Below the pieces are notes generated by a model that saw nothing but the letters and a program-made list of their open reading frames with translations, was not told the origin of the DNA and did no database searches. A DNA stretch of 22,299 nt from CAZYVD01 sp964651045 (lineage in GTDB: Bacteria; Zhuqueibacterota; QNDG01; DSAB01): assembly GCA_964651045.1 (NCBI GenBank), contig CAZYVD010000046.1:1-22299 (forward strand). The letters are read 5' to 3'. Both the position numbers and the translations under genes were made by a program. Positions 16,564 through 22,299 of this stretch are shown here, piece by piece (the first letter of the stretch is position 1; each line of letters opens with the position of its first letter).

Positions 16564-17037
16564 ATGACTCTAATATCTGATGTGTTAAGCAAAAAAAATA
16601 TTTCTACTGATCTAAAGGGCAGAGACAAGGAAACAATTATAAAAAGCCTCCTGTCATTTGCCATGAGGACCGGTGGAGTTGAAGACAGAGAAGAGGCATA
16701 CAAGGCAATCATGGATAGAGAGAGATTGATGAGCACAGCACTTGAAAACGGAATTGCAATACCCCATGGAAAAACAAATGCAGTATCGTATCTCATCATG
16801 TCTCTTGGCATTTCAAAGAGTGGTATAGACTTTCACTCCATGGATGGAAAACCAACATATATCTTCTTTTTAATTCTTGTACCAGAGAAGAATGGAAATC
16901 AGTGTTTGAGGATGATGGCCCAAATCGCAAACCTTACACGAAACTCAGATTTAATAAGCCTGCTGCGAAAAACATCCTCATCCACTGAAGTATTAAAAAT
17001 TATCCGAAGTGTTGAGAAGATTTATGATTCTATATAA
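16564..17037 (+). CDS. PTS EIIA component, fructose/nitrogen-regulatory type (PtsN-like)
   Basis: The 157-aa protein is a complete single EIIA domain of the fructose/mannitol/Ntr class. The phosphorylated residue is His68 in GIAIPHGK. Typical flanks are seen: KSLLSFAMRTGGVEDREEAYKA earlier in shortened form, RERLMSTALENG before the His, and FFLILVPEKNG after it. With no EIIB or EIIC membrane components around, a regulatory EIIANtr-like role is more likely than sugar transport. No HPr or HPr kinase is visible. It is last in the run from 13202 and faces the glmU-like gene tail-to-tail with 30 bp between them and no clear terminator. Confidence 0.9.
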   Translation: MTLISDVLSKKNISTDLKGRDKETIIKSLLSFAMRTGGVEDREEAYKAIMDRERLMSTALENGIAIPHGKTNAVSYLIMSLGISKSGIDFHSMDGKPTYIFFLILVPEKNGNQCLRMMAQIANLTRNSDLISLLRKTSSSTEVLKIIRSVEKIYDSI

Positions 17038-17067
17038 TGAATTCCTTTACCAGTTTTTCCACTACTG

Positions 17068-18075
17068 TCATGAAATATAAGCAAAAGGTCCTATTGTTGA
17101 ACCCTGTTTTATCTTGCGATTCTCGATTACAGAGAATTCTATTATACAGTTGTTGCCTATCTCCGCATTTAAAAGTTTTACATTCGGTCCAATCCTGCAC
17201 CCCATGCCTATTGAGGTTTTACCCATTACAGATGTAAAAGGATAGATAACGCTATCTCTGCTAATTTTTACATCGGCTTCTATATATACAGATGAGGGAT
17301 CGATTATACTGACTCCCTTTTTCATCAATCCATTTAGAATCTCTTTCATCAGGATATTTGCAACTTCAGCAAGATCTGCCCTGCTGTTTATTCCAATAAG
17401 AATCCTCGGATCATCGACGGATATTGTTTCTATTTTTGCATCTATTCCTGCAAGAAGTTCAATAATATCAGTGAGGTAATATTCACCCTGTTTATTGTCT
17501 GATTTAAGTAAAGAAAGAAGCGGCAGAATTTTTTCGAACTTAAAGCAGTAGTGTGAACTGTTCAATTCAGTTATCTTTTTCTGCTGAAGAGTTGCATCCT
17601 TTTCCTCCACTATTCGAATAACTCTTCTATCCCTGTCTCTTATTATTCTTCCATAAGGAGGAGGTGGGTCCATTACTATTGTCATGATAGTGGCATCTGC
17701 CATTTTCTTTCTGTGGTGAGAAATTATTCTATTGATTATCTCTGGTGTCAACAGTGGCGCATCGCCTACAATAACTAAAACATCGCCCTTAAAATCACTG
17801 AGCATCTTTGATGCCATTAAGAGTGCATGACCTGTTCCAAGCTGCTCGACTTGTTCTACATACTCAAGATCACTTCCCATTCTCTTTTTTACTATTTCGG
17901 CTCCATATCCTATTACTGGCACTATTCGTTCAATTCCTGCGTCCCTGCATGCCTTAATAACATAGGATAAAATTGGTTTCCCTAAAAGGTCATGTACAAC
18001 CTTTGGGATATCAGACTTCATTCTTGTACCCTTTCCTGCTGCCAGTATCACTGCTGCAACATCCCGTTCAGTCAT
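17068..18075 (-). CDS. GlmU-like UDP-N-acetylglucosamine pyrophosphorylase lacking the acetyltransferase end
   Basis: The 335-aa protein has a full nucleotidyltransferase domain (1 to about 235): ILAAGKGTRMKSDIPKVVH (10-28) with the GxGTxM motif and Lys25, EQLGTGHAL (77-85), and Asp105 in VGDAPLL for Mg2+. It should make UDP-GlcNAc from UTP and GlcNAc-1-P for peptidoglycan or lipid A. A left-handed beta-helix begins near residue 255 (hexapeptide turns such as IGMGCRIGPNVKL), but the protein stops at GSTIGPFAYIS. Full GlmU (about 450-460 aa) continues for over 100 residues with the acetyltransferase site. The bases after the TGA give no continuation in any frame that I could follow. AGGAG precedes the ATG. 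It is last in the minus cluster, 13 bp after the zinc-ribbon gene. Confidence 0.9.
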   Translation of the reverse strand: MTERDVAAVILAAGKGTRMKSDIPKVVHDLLGKPILSYVIKACRDAGIERIVPVIGYGAEIVKKRMGSDLEYVEQVEQLGTGHALLMASKMLSDFKGDVLVIVGDAPLLTPEIINRIISHHRKKMADATIMTIVMDPPPPYGRIIRDRDRRVIRIVEEKDATLQQKKITELNSSHYCFKFEKILPLLSLLKSDNKQGEYYLTDIIELLAGIDAKIETISVDDPRILIGINSRADLAEVANILMKEILNGLMKKGVSIIDPSSVYIEADVKISRDSVIYPFTSVMGKTSIGMGCRIGPNVKLLNAEIGNNCIIEFSVIENRKIKQGSTIGPFAYIS

Positions 18076-18088
18076 CCGTTTCTCCTGT

Positions 18089-18346
18089 TTATTGAAATGT
18101 TGAACGAAGCATATATGCGGTTATTATTGCAATAATTACGACTAAAAGATAAAACGCCAGAAACTTTCCGGTATTTTTATTCCTCCTCTCCTCTCTCTTC
18201 ACCAAAAAGCCTCTCCAATTGCAGTTATGACATCTATATGTCCGAAGAGGCAATATTTTCTTTATGATCTTCTCAAAAATATTTTTCGATCTTGATCGAT
18301 ATAGCCTATACTCGCCACATTTTTTGCATGACCTTGCCGTTTCCAA
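18089..18346 (-). CDS. Small zinc-ribbon protein with C-terminal membrane helix
   Basis: The 85-aa protein has two Cys pairs, CKKC (7-10) and CHNC (39-42), spaced as in a zinc ribbon and separated by a basic helix. The CHNCNWRG end resembles a widespread but uncharacterised type of bacterial membrane zinc-ribbon protein. A hydrophobic segment (about 62-80) near the C-terminus would anchor it, with the ribbon in the cytoplasm. I choose the TTG at 18346 because AAGGGAG lies seven bases upstream and the reading frame offers no ATG before a stop. It is placed 45 bp after the lipid kinase gene and 13 bp before the glmU-like gene. Function is unknown. Confidence 0.8.
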   Translation of the reverse strand: METARSCKKCGEYRLYRSRSKNIFEKIIKKILPLRTYRCHNCNWRGFLVKREERRNKNTGKFLAFYLLVVIIAIITAYMLRSTFQ

Positions 18347-18391
18347 CTCATCACTCCCTTCTAATTTTTCAAGTCATTAATGGTTGATATC

Positions 18392-19282
18392 TCACGGCCA
18401 GAAGAGGTCAATACCTTTTTGTATTGTTTCTATTTCTACGGGTGTAATTCCAACAAGTTCTCCATCAGGTGTTATTATCTTTGGTGGGTCAGTCTCGATT
18501 TTTATTCTTTTTGCCTTATAGGTCTCTACCTCTTCGAGATATATGTGCTCTCCTGTGAATATTTTGGGAAAAGATTTTAAAAGCCTTCTTCTTGAGATTT
18601 TGCCGAGAAGAGTTATATCAAGCATCCCATCATCCACTTTAGCATTTGGTGCCATTAAAAAATTTGAAGTATATCTTGTATTCGAAACCTCGACAAAAAT
18701 GTTTTCACGCTCCAGTTCTTTGCCGTCAATCTCAATATGTAATCTAAATGATTTCAAGAATACCGTGCGGTATAGAACTCCCAGTGTATATGCAATATTA
18801 CCAAATATCTTCAAATAGGATGCAGACTTTGTAACGTCAGCTACAAAACCCAATCCCATTATATTCATAAAATAAAAATACTCTCCATGAGAACGAAATA
18901 ATGCAACATCTACCTTTCTGGTCTTCCCTGACGAAATTATATCAACAGCATCTTTCCAATTGGAGGAATCGATATTAAACTCTCTAAAAAATGCATTGCC
19001 AGTGCCAACCGGTACGATTCCAATTGGTATTTTTTTTCTTGAACTGTTTTTAAAATATCCATTTGTTACTTCAAAGAGGGTGCCATCACCACCAGCCGCA
19101 ATCAATCCATCGTATTGTTTAAAATCTGCCGACTGAACAATCTCTCTTCCATGTCCCTGATACTCTGTTAAACAGAGATCATAATCTATACCTTTTTCAA
19201 CAAACAGCCTCTCTACATCTGGTAAGATTTTCTTTGCTCTTTTAAATCCAGCGTTAGGGTTATAGATGAGTAATACCTTCAT
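18392..19282 (-). CDS. Diacylglycerol/sphingosine kinase-like lipid kinase (DagK/YegS family)
   Basis: This is a 296-aa soluble lipid kinase of the DAGK catalytic-domain family. NPNAG (8-12) opens the domain, GGDGT (64-68) is the nucleotide-binding signature shared with NAD kinase and PFK folds, and PVGTGNAF (91-98) is the usual third motif. The C-terminal beta-sandwich includes NTRYTSNFLMAPNAKVDDG, typical of DgkB/YegS proteins. Probable work is recycling diacylglycerol to phosphatidic acid; the exact lipid is not proven. The ATG at 19282 with GGAG four bases upstream is preferred over a TTG at 19303, which falls inside the -10 of the gene's own promoter. Confidence 0.93.
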   Translation of the reverse strand: MKVLLIYNPNAGFKRAKKILPDVERLFVEKGIDYDLCLTEYQGHGREIVQSADFKQYDGLIAAGGDGTLFEVTNGYFKNSSRKKIPIGIVPVGTGNAFFREFNIDSSNWKDAVDIISSGKTRKVDVALFRSHGEYFYFMNIMGLGFVADVTKSASYLKIFGNIAYTLGVLYRTVFLKSFRLHIEIDGKELERENIFVEVSNTRYTSNFLMAPNAKVDDGMLDITLLGKISRRRLLKSFPKIFTGEHIYLEEVETYKAKRIKIETDPPKIITPDGELVGITPVEIETIQKGIDLFWP

Positions 19283-19301
19283 AATTCTCCAATTTTTAAT
19301 C

Positions 19302-19330
19302 AATTTAGTGATTTATGATATATATGTCAA
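19302..19330 (-). promoter_or_regulatory. Probable sigma70 promoter for the lipid kinase, zinc-ribbon and glmU-like genes
   Basis: On the minus strand, TTGACA (19325-19330) is 17 bp from TAAATT (19302-19307), in the 74-bp gap after the dGTPase gene. The -35 is perfect and the -10 matches at 4/6. It would allow expression of the three downstream genes apart from dgt. Confidence 0.55.
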
Positions 19331-19356
19331 GAAAGAGAACAAAATTCTTTCTATCA

Positions 19357-20442
19357 TTAAAATGGATTGGGAAAGATAATCTCTCTTGCAGATTCAAGAG
19401 CATATGAATCTGTCATCCCTGCAACAAAATCCATAACACAAATTTCTGGATGAGGCTCATTTCTGTAGATTCTATCTCTCTTTGAAATAAATTTTCCAAA
19501 ATTTTTATCTACATTGTATGGCAGCTCCTCATATGCCGCTTCGTCATTTCCACACCTTTTATATGCTTCAAACAGATGTAAATATAGCTGTTTGATGATA
19601 TTCCCAATTGCCGTATCGACCTCAAGGAGCAGTGGATGGTTGTAAATCTTGTTATAATTAAACTCCTTAAGCTCTGAGATGAGTTCATACTTTGAATCTG
19701 AAAAACTGATCTCCTCAGTATCCTGTGAGGTCTTCACGACATCCATTACAAGAGTGTCTATTATTTCCCCATTTGTTGTACCAAGATTTCTCCTTAGTCT
19801 TTCAGGAATATCCTCATTTGTAATTATTCCCATCAATATTGCATCTTCGATGTCTCTTCCTAAATAGGCAATCTTATCGGCAACGCGCACAACGCATCCT
19901 TCATATGTCAACGGTGCAGCCTGCCGCTTTGATATTCTATCAAGGTCCTTTTCCTTGTCATCAGGTCTTAAGCACTTCTGAAAATCCTCGCCGCAGTGTG
20001 AAACTATTCCGTCCCTTACTGCATATGTGAGGTTCAATCCTTCACCATCACGTGTCAATCTGTCGACTACTCTAAGACTATGCACTTCATGTACAAATCC
20101 ACCGATTTGTTCTGTCAGCTCATTCAAGACCTTTTCTCCAACATGTCCAAAGGGGGCGTGTCCCAGATCATGTCCAAGAGCAATGGCCTGTGCCAGCTCC
20201 ACATCGAGCATCAGTCCCTTACATATTGTTGTTGCAATGGTAGATACATGCAGAACATGTTCGATTCTTGTACAGATATGATCATTTTGCGGCGAAAAGA
20301 AGACCTGGGTTTTATGTTTGAGACGTCTGAATGGTGTAGAATGAATAATTGCAGTTTGGTCCCTGAAATAATCGCCTCTAAGATCTGGATCCCTGTAGAC
20401 CTTACGTGAATGGTAAAGCTCATCACTCAATGGATTTTTCAT
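19357..20442 (-). CDS. dgt: dGTP triphosphohydrolase-like HD-domain protein
   Basis: This is a 361-aa HD-superfamily nucleotidohydrolase that should cleave dGTP or other dNTPs to the nucleoside and tripolyphosphate. The N-terminal HSTPFRRLKHKTQVF (34-48) and NDHICTRIEHVLHV (53-66, metal His62) fit the dGTPase/Dgt family. HD at 91-92 in ALGHDLGHAPFGH follows, with later Asp residues of the metal site in VADKIAYLGRDIEDA. The family is often annotated as deoxyguanosinetriphosphate triphosphohydrolase-like (type 2, shorter than the E. coli enzyme of about 505 aa). It lies 14 bp after the OmpA hybrid gene. Its substrate range cannot be read from sequence. Confidence 0.93.
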   Translation of the reverse strand: MKNPLSDELYHSRKVYRDPDLRGDYFRDQTAIIHSTPFRRLKHKTQVFFSPQNDHICTRIEHVLHVSTIATTICKGLMLDVELAQAIALGHDLGHAPFGHVGEKVLNELTEQIGGFVHEVHSLRVVDRLTRDGEGLNLTYAVRDGIVSHCGEDFQKCLRPDDKEKDLDRISKRQAAPLTYEGCVVRVADKIAYLGRDIEDAILMGIITNEDIPERLRRNLGTTNGEIIDTLVMDVVKTSQDTEEISFSDSKYELISELKEFNYNKIYNHPLLLEVDTAIGNIIKQLYLHLFEAYKRCGNDEAAYEELPYNVDKNFGKFISKRDRIYRNEPHPEICVMDFVAGMTDSYALESAREIIFPNPF

Positions 20443-20456
20443 GACATAAGTCTCTC

Positions 20457-21422
20457 TTATCTTATCAATATTTCGATTCTGCTTTTTTCATCTGAACCTT
20501 GAATATTTTTCTCCTCTCCCCATCCTGTGACTGAATAAATAATCTCTCTCTGCCCACACTTTTCTATCAGATAATCTCTAACTCTACATGCCTGTTGATG
20601 GGAGATTATGAGATTGAAATTTGCTTCTCCTTCTGAATCTGTAAATGATTCAATCTTTATAAATATAGGATCTACAATCTCAATATTTTTAATGATTTCA
20701 ATTAAAACTTTTTCTGCCTTTTCATTAAATCTTGAGGATTGAGGATAAAATAGATTATCCGAAGAAATCACCATATGAACTGCCTTATGAATTGCAGACA
20801 CTGCATCTATATCATATCCAAGGCCTTTTTCATCCTTCTCACTCCCCTCCGAATCATCTCTTAATTTTATATAGTGATAGACCCTGCCCTGGTCTGCATG
20901 ACCAGCAATATCTATCTCATTATTACTGCTTGACACCTTCCCAATTGGTATAAAAAAATTACAATCCTCACTTATCCACACAAGTGCGCTCGATTCTTCT
21001 TTTGTCGGTGAGAATATCTTTATGTCTGGTCCAGGACCATCAATCAATACGTTATCAACAAACTTCAGAACAATGGTTCCCCCTATTCCGAGTGATACAT
21101 AAGAAGAATCTCCTTTTTCTGAGAAATCGGGCAGACCCGTGGCCCTCTCTGGAAATCTAAAAGCAGAATCTGGTTCTCCACCAGTTCCCTCACCCATTGC
21201 ACCTGGATCATAAAGTATAACTGAATCTGCAAACAGTATGGCCATGGTCGAATCTATAGATAATTCTGGATCAGTATAAGCAGAAGTGTCATTATTCATA
21301 TTTGAATACACATCGCTGACCAATTTATTATTAAATCCATCTGAATTTATCAGCATCTCTCCAATAAAAAACATTATAAGCACAGTAATCATTCTGCAAT
21401 GCCATTCTATTATTTCGCACAC
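20457..21422 (-). CDS. Envelope protein: DGPGPD-type beta-sandwich module fused to OmpA-like domain
   Basis: The 321-aa maximal reading frame starts with GTG at 21422; ATG 21392 (residue 11) is the better start if the following hydrophobic stretch (MITVLIMFFIGEMLI) is the signal peptide. Neither has a clear ribosome-binding site. Residues about 70-212 resemble a module of secreted cell-surface proteins: LGIGGTIVLKF (111-121), DGPGPDIKIF (128-137), VWISEDCNFF (148-157) and GYDIDAVSAIH (202-212). Residues about 217-321 are OmpA-like: FTDSEGEANFNLIISHQQA (260-278), YLIEKCG and a final SRIEILI. The usual LSxxRA Arg is Gln277 here. It is probably a periplasmic or outer-membrane-associated protein touching peptidoglycan. 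It begins the minus cluster, 14 bp ahead of dgt. Confidence 0.75.
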   Translation of the reverse strand: MCEIIEWHCRMITVLIMFFIGEMLINSDGFNNKLVSDVYSNMNNDTSAYTDPELSIDSTMAILFADSVILYDPGAMGEGTGGEPDSAFRFPERATGLPDFSEKGDSSYVSLGIGGTIVLKFVDNVLIDGPGPDIKIFSPTKEESSALVWISEDCNFFIPIGKVSSSNNEIDIAGHADQGRVYHYIKLRDDSEGSEKDEKGLGYDIDAVSAIHKAVHMVISSDNLFYPQSSRFNEKAEKVLIEIIKNIEIVDPIFIKIESFTDSEGEANFNLIISHQQACRVRDYLIEKCGQREIIYSVTGWGEEKNIQGSDEKSRIEILIR

Positions 21423-21756
21423 GCTTTAAACAAATTTAACTTAAAATATATTAAATATTAATTTTAAAGTAAAGGGGCTTTTTGCTATTGTTTGGGAAAC
21501 GGAACAAACATGGTATCCCCCTGGTAGAGTTGAGAGTGTTTGGGAGGAAGGATATAGAGGGGTTGAGGGAATGGATGGTGGGTTGGGCACTAGCCCGGCA
21601 GTCTCATACTCTTTGCTTCCCAAAATCCAGATACCTATATAACAGACCAACAACGTCAACATGTTATTGAACTTAAGAAAATGCTTCCCTCCTTTAATAA
21701 TAAATCGGGGGGTAGGATGTTACTCCGCATCCATTTTTCAGTTGAATTTAAATCCC
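21423..21756. other. Gap without a supported gene; GC-richer, purine-rich stretch
   Basis: No gene that I can support lies here. From about 21480 to 21640 the plus strand is purine-rich and clearly more GC-rich than its surroundings. It stays open in one plus frame (WYPPGRVESVWEEGYRG, then GMDGGLGTSPAVSYSLLP) and in one minus frame, neither with a good start or ribosome-binding site. A weak hairpin GGATG/CATCC (21715-21732) is followed by ATTTTTC on the plus strand. It may be a gene relic or an unrecognised RNA. Confidence 0.3.
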
Positions 21757-21757
21757 G

Positions 21758-21796
21758 TAAAAAACAGTATATACCTCTATTGGTGTTTATACTGTT
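21758..21796 (-). terminator. Intrinsic terminator downstream of the beta-propeller gene
   Basis: On the minus strand, AACAGTATA (21796-21788) pairs with TATACTGTT (21771-21763), with further partial pairing (CACC/GGT) inside, and the descending arm runs into TTTTTT (21764-21759). It lies about 20 bases after the TAG at 21817, in the right orientation to end that transcript. Confidence 0.65.
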
Positions 21797-21816
21797 CAAA
21801 AAATTACGTATAGGGA

Positions 21817-22299
21817 CTACTTCTCATATTTCAATATAGTCATATTAAGATTGTCTAAACAATATAAATGTTCATCGCTACATGCAAGTCTATTTAGGTA
21901 TCCTTCATCAAATCTATTATCAACATGAAGAACGAGCTTTCTTACTATTTGAAGTGAATCTTTTTTGAATATGTATACTGATCTTGGATAATGAGAACCA
22001 AACATTATATAAAGATAATCTTCATCTACACATATTCCTTTTACAATACCCTTATGTGCATAATGATTTGAAGATTGTGGATTTTCCTTTATCTCCTTTT
22101 TCCAATCTTTTATAATCTTCTTTACCTCAGGAATCTTGTCTAGTTTTTTTTCATAAATTAAATTATAACCACTGTCATATTTTCTTAGAATTGGATTATT
22201 ATAAAAGCAACAATATATATTATCTTTATCATCTATTGCAAACAATACTGTTCTGCTTCAGACGGAATTGGAATTTTCCTCCAGATTTATTAGTTTAAT
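21817..22299 (-). pseudogene. 3' part of a 6-bladed beta-propeller-like protein gene, interrupted by in-frame TGA
   Basis: The open part (21817-22245, up to 142 aa from a TTG) has blade-like repeats. VLFAIDDKDNIYCCF is the typical xxAIDxxGNIYV strand pair of NHL/6-bladed beta-propellers, and GICVDEDYLYIMFG and LACSDEHLYCLDN repeat the pattern. Such proteins are common lipid- or surface-anchored proteins in FCB bacteria. Upstream in the same frame, after TGA (22258-22260), the residues INLEENSNSV read on to the window edge as if from the same protein. No ATG or suitable ribosome-binding site precedes the TTG. I infer a gene broken by a stop, or a sequencing error. The 5' part is outside the window. 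TGA ends other genes here, so recoding is unlikely. Confidence 0.55.

Noticed and set aside
19283..19303. TTG start seven codons upstream for the lipid kinase
   Set aside because: It lies within the probable -10 element and has no ribosome-binding site, while the ATG at 19282 has GGAG at good spacing and gives the family N-terminus.
21441..21662. Proline-rich 73-codon frame on the minus strand
   Set aside because: No ribosome-binding site, no recognisable motif, and it overlaps an equally open plus frame in a stretch of biased composition; kept only as a compositional observation.
22258..22260. Selenocysteine or stop-codon reassignment at the TGA in the beta-propeller gene
   Set aside because: TGA ends other genes here (for example purL), no SECIS-like hairpin follows, and beta-propellers have no reason to use Sec at this site.

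Overview
The window is 22.3 kb of compact, AT-rich bacterial chromosome. It is mostly housekeeping genes, packed into a few operons with short gaps, and I see no integrase, transposase, CRISPR array, tRNA or rRNA. The likely source is an uncultured member of the FCB superphylum or a related candidate phylum. A 30-residue, extremely basic bS22/COX24-type ribosomal protein follows an HU gene, PurL carries an extra N-terminal region, and one surface protein joins a DGPGPD-type beta-sandwich module to an OmpA domain. Sigma70-like promoters (TTGACA/TAGAAT), strong Shine-Dalgarno sites and a possible sigma54 promoter argue against typical Bacteroidetes. The phylum remains an inference.

Layout. Positions 1-3160 (minus) hold purL and the start of purQ, translationally coupled, for de novo purine synthesis. 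Their sigma70 promoter diverges from a sigma54-like promoter in front of a membrane-bound PAS protein at 3304-4677, whose histidine-kinase core is degenerate. Positions 4957-10610 (plus) are one long run: sppA, an HU-family gene, the bS22-like gene, xseA, xseB, dxs and nadK. A 517-base gap with no intact gene leads to a classical CIRCE element and groES-groEL, closed by a strong terminator. Positions 13202-17037 (plus) hold a PLP aminotransferase, a PrsW-type membrane protease, an extended SDR epimerase/dehydratase and a PTS EIIA of the fructose/nitrogen type.

Convergent to this run is a minus-strand cluster, in transcription order: the OmpA hybrid protein, a dGTPase-like HD hydrolase, a diacylglycerol/sphingosine-kinase-like lipid kinase with its own promoter, a zinc-ribbon membrane protein, and a GlmU-like UDP-GlcNAc pyrophosphorylase that lacks the acetyltransferase portion. 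The window ends with an intergenic stretch of odd composition and the 3' part of a beta-propeller gene on the minus strand that is interrupted by an in-frame TGA.

The genes cover purine and dNTP balance (purL/Q, dgt), DNA maintenance (HU, XseAB), isoprenoid entry (dxs), NADP supply (nadK), protein folding (GroES/EL) and envelope biogenesis or quality control (SppA, PrsW, GlmU, lipid kinase, OmpA hybrid). I see no clear new defence or mobile system. The most unusual items are the pseudokinase-like PAS protein with its sigma54-like promoter, the truncated GlmU, the OmpA hybrid, the tiny bS22-like gene, and the coding-like relics in the two larger gaps.
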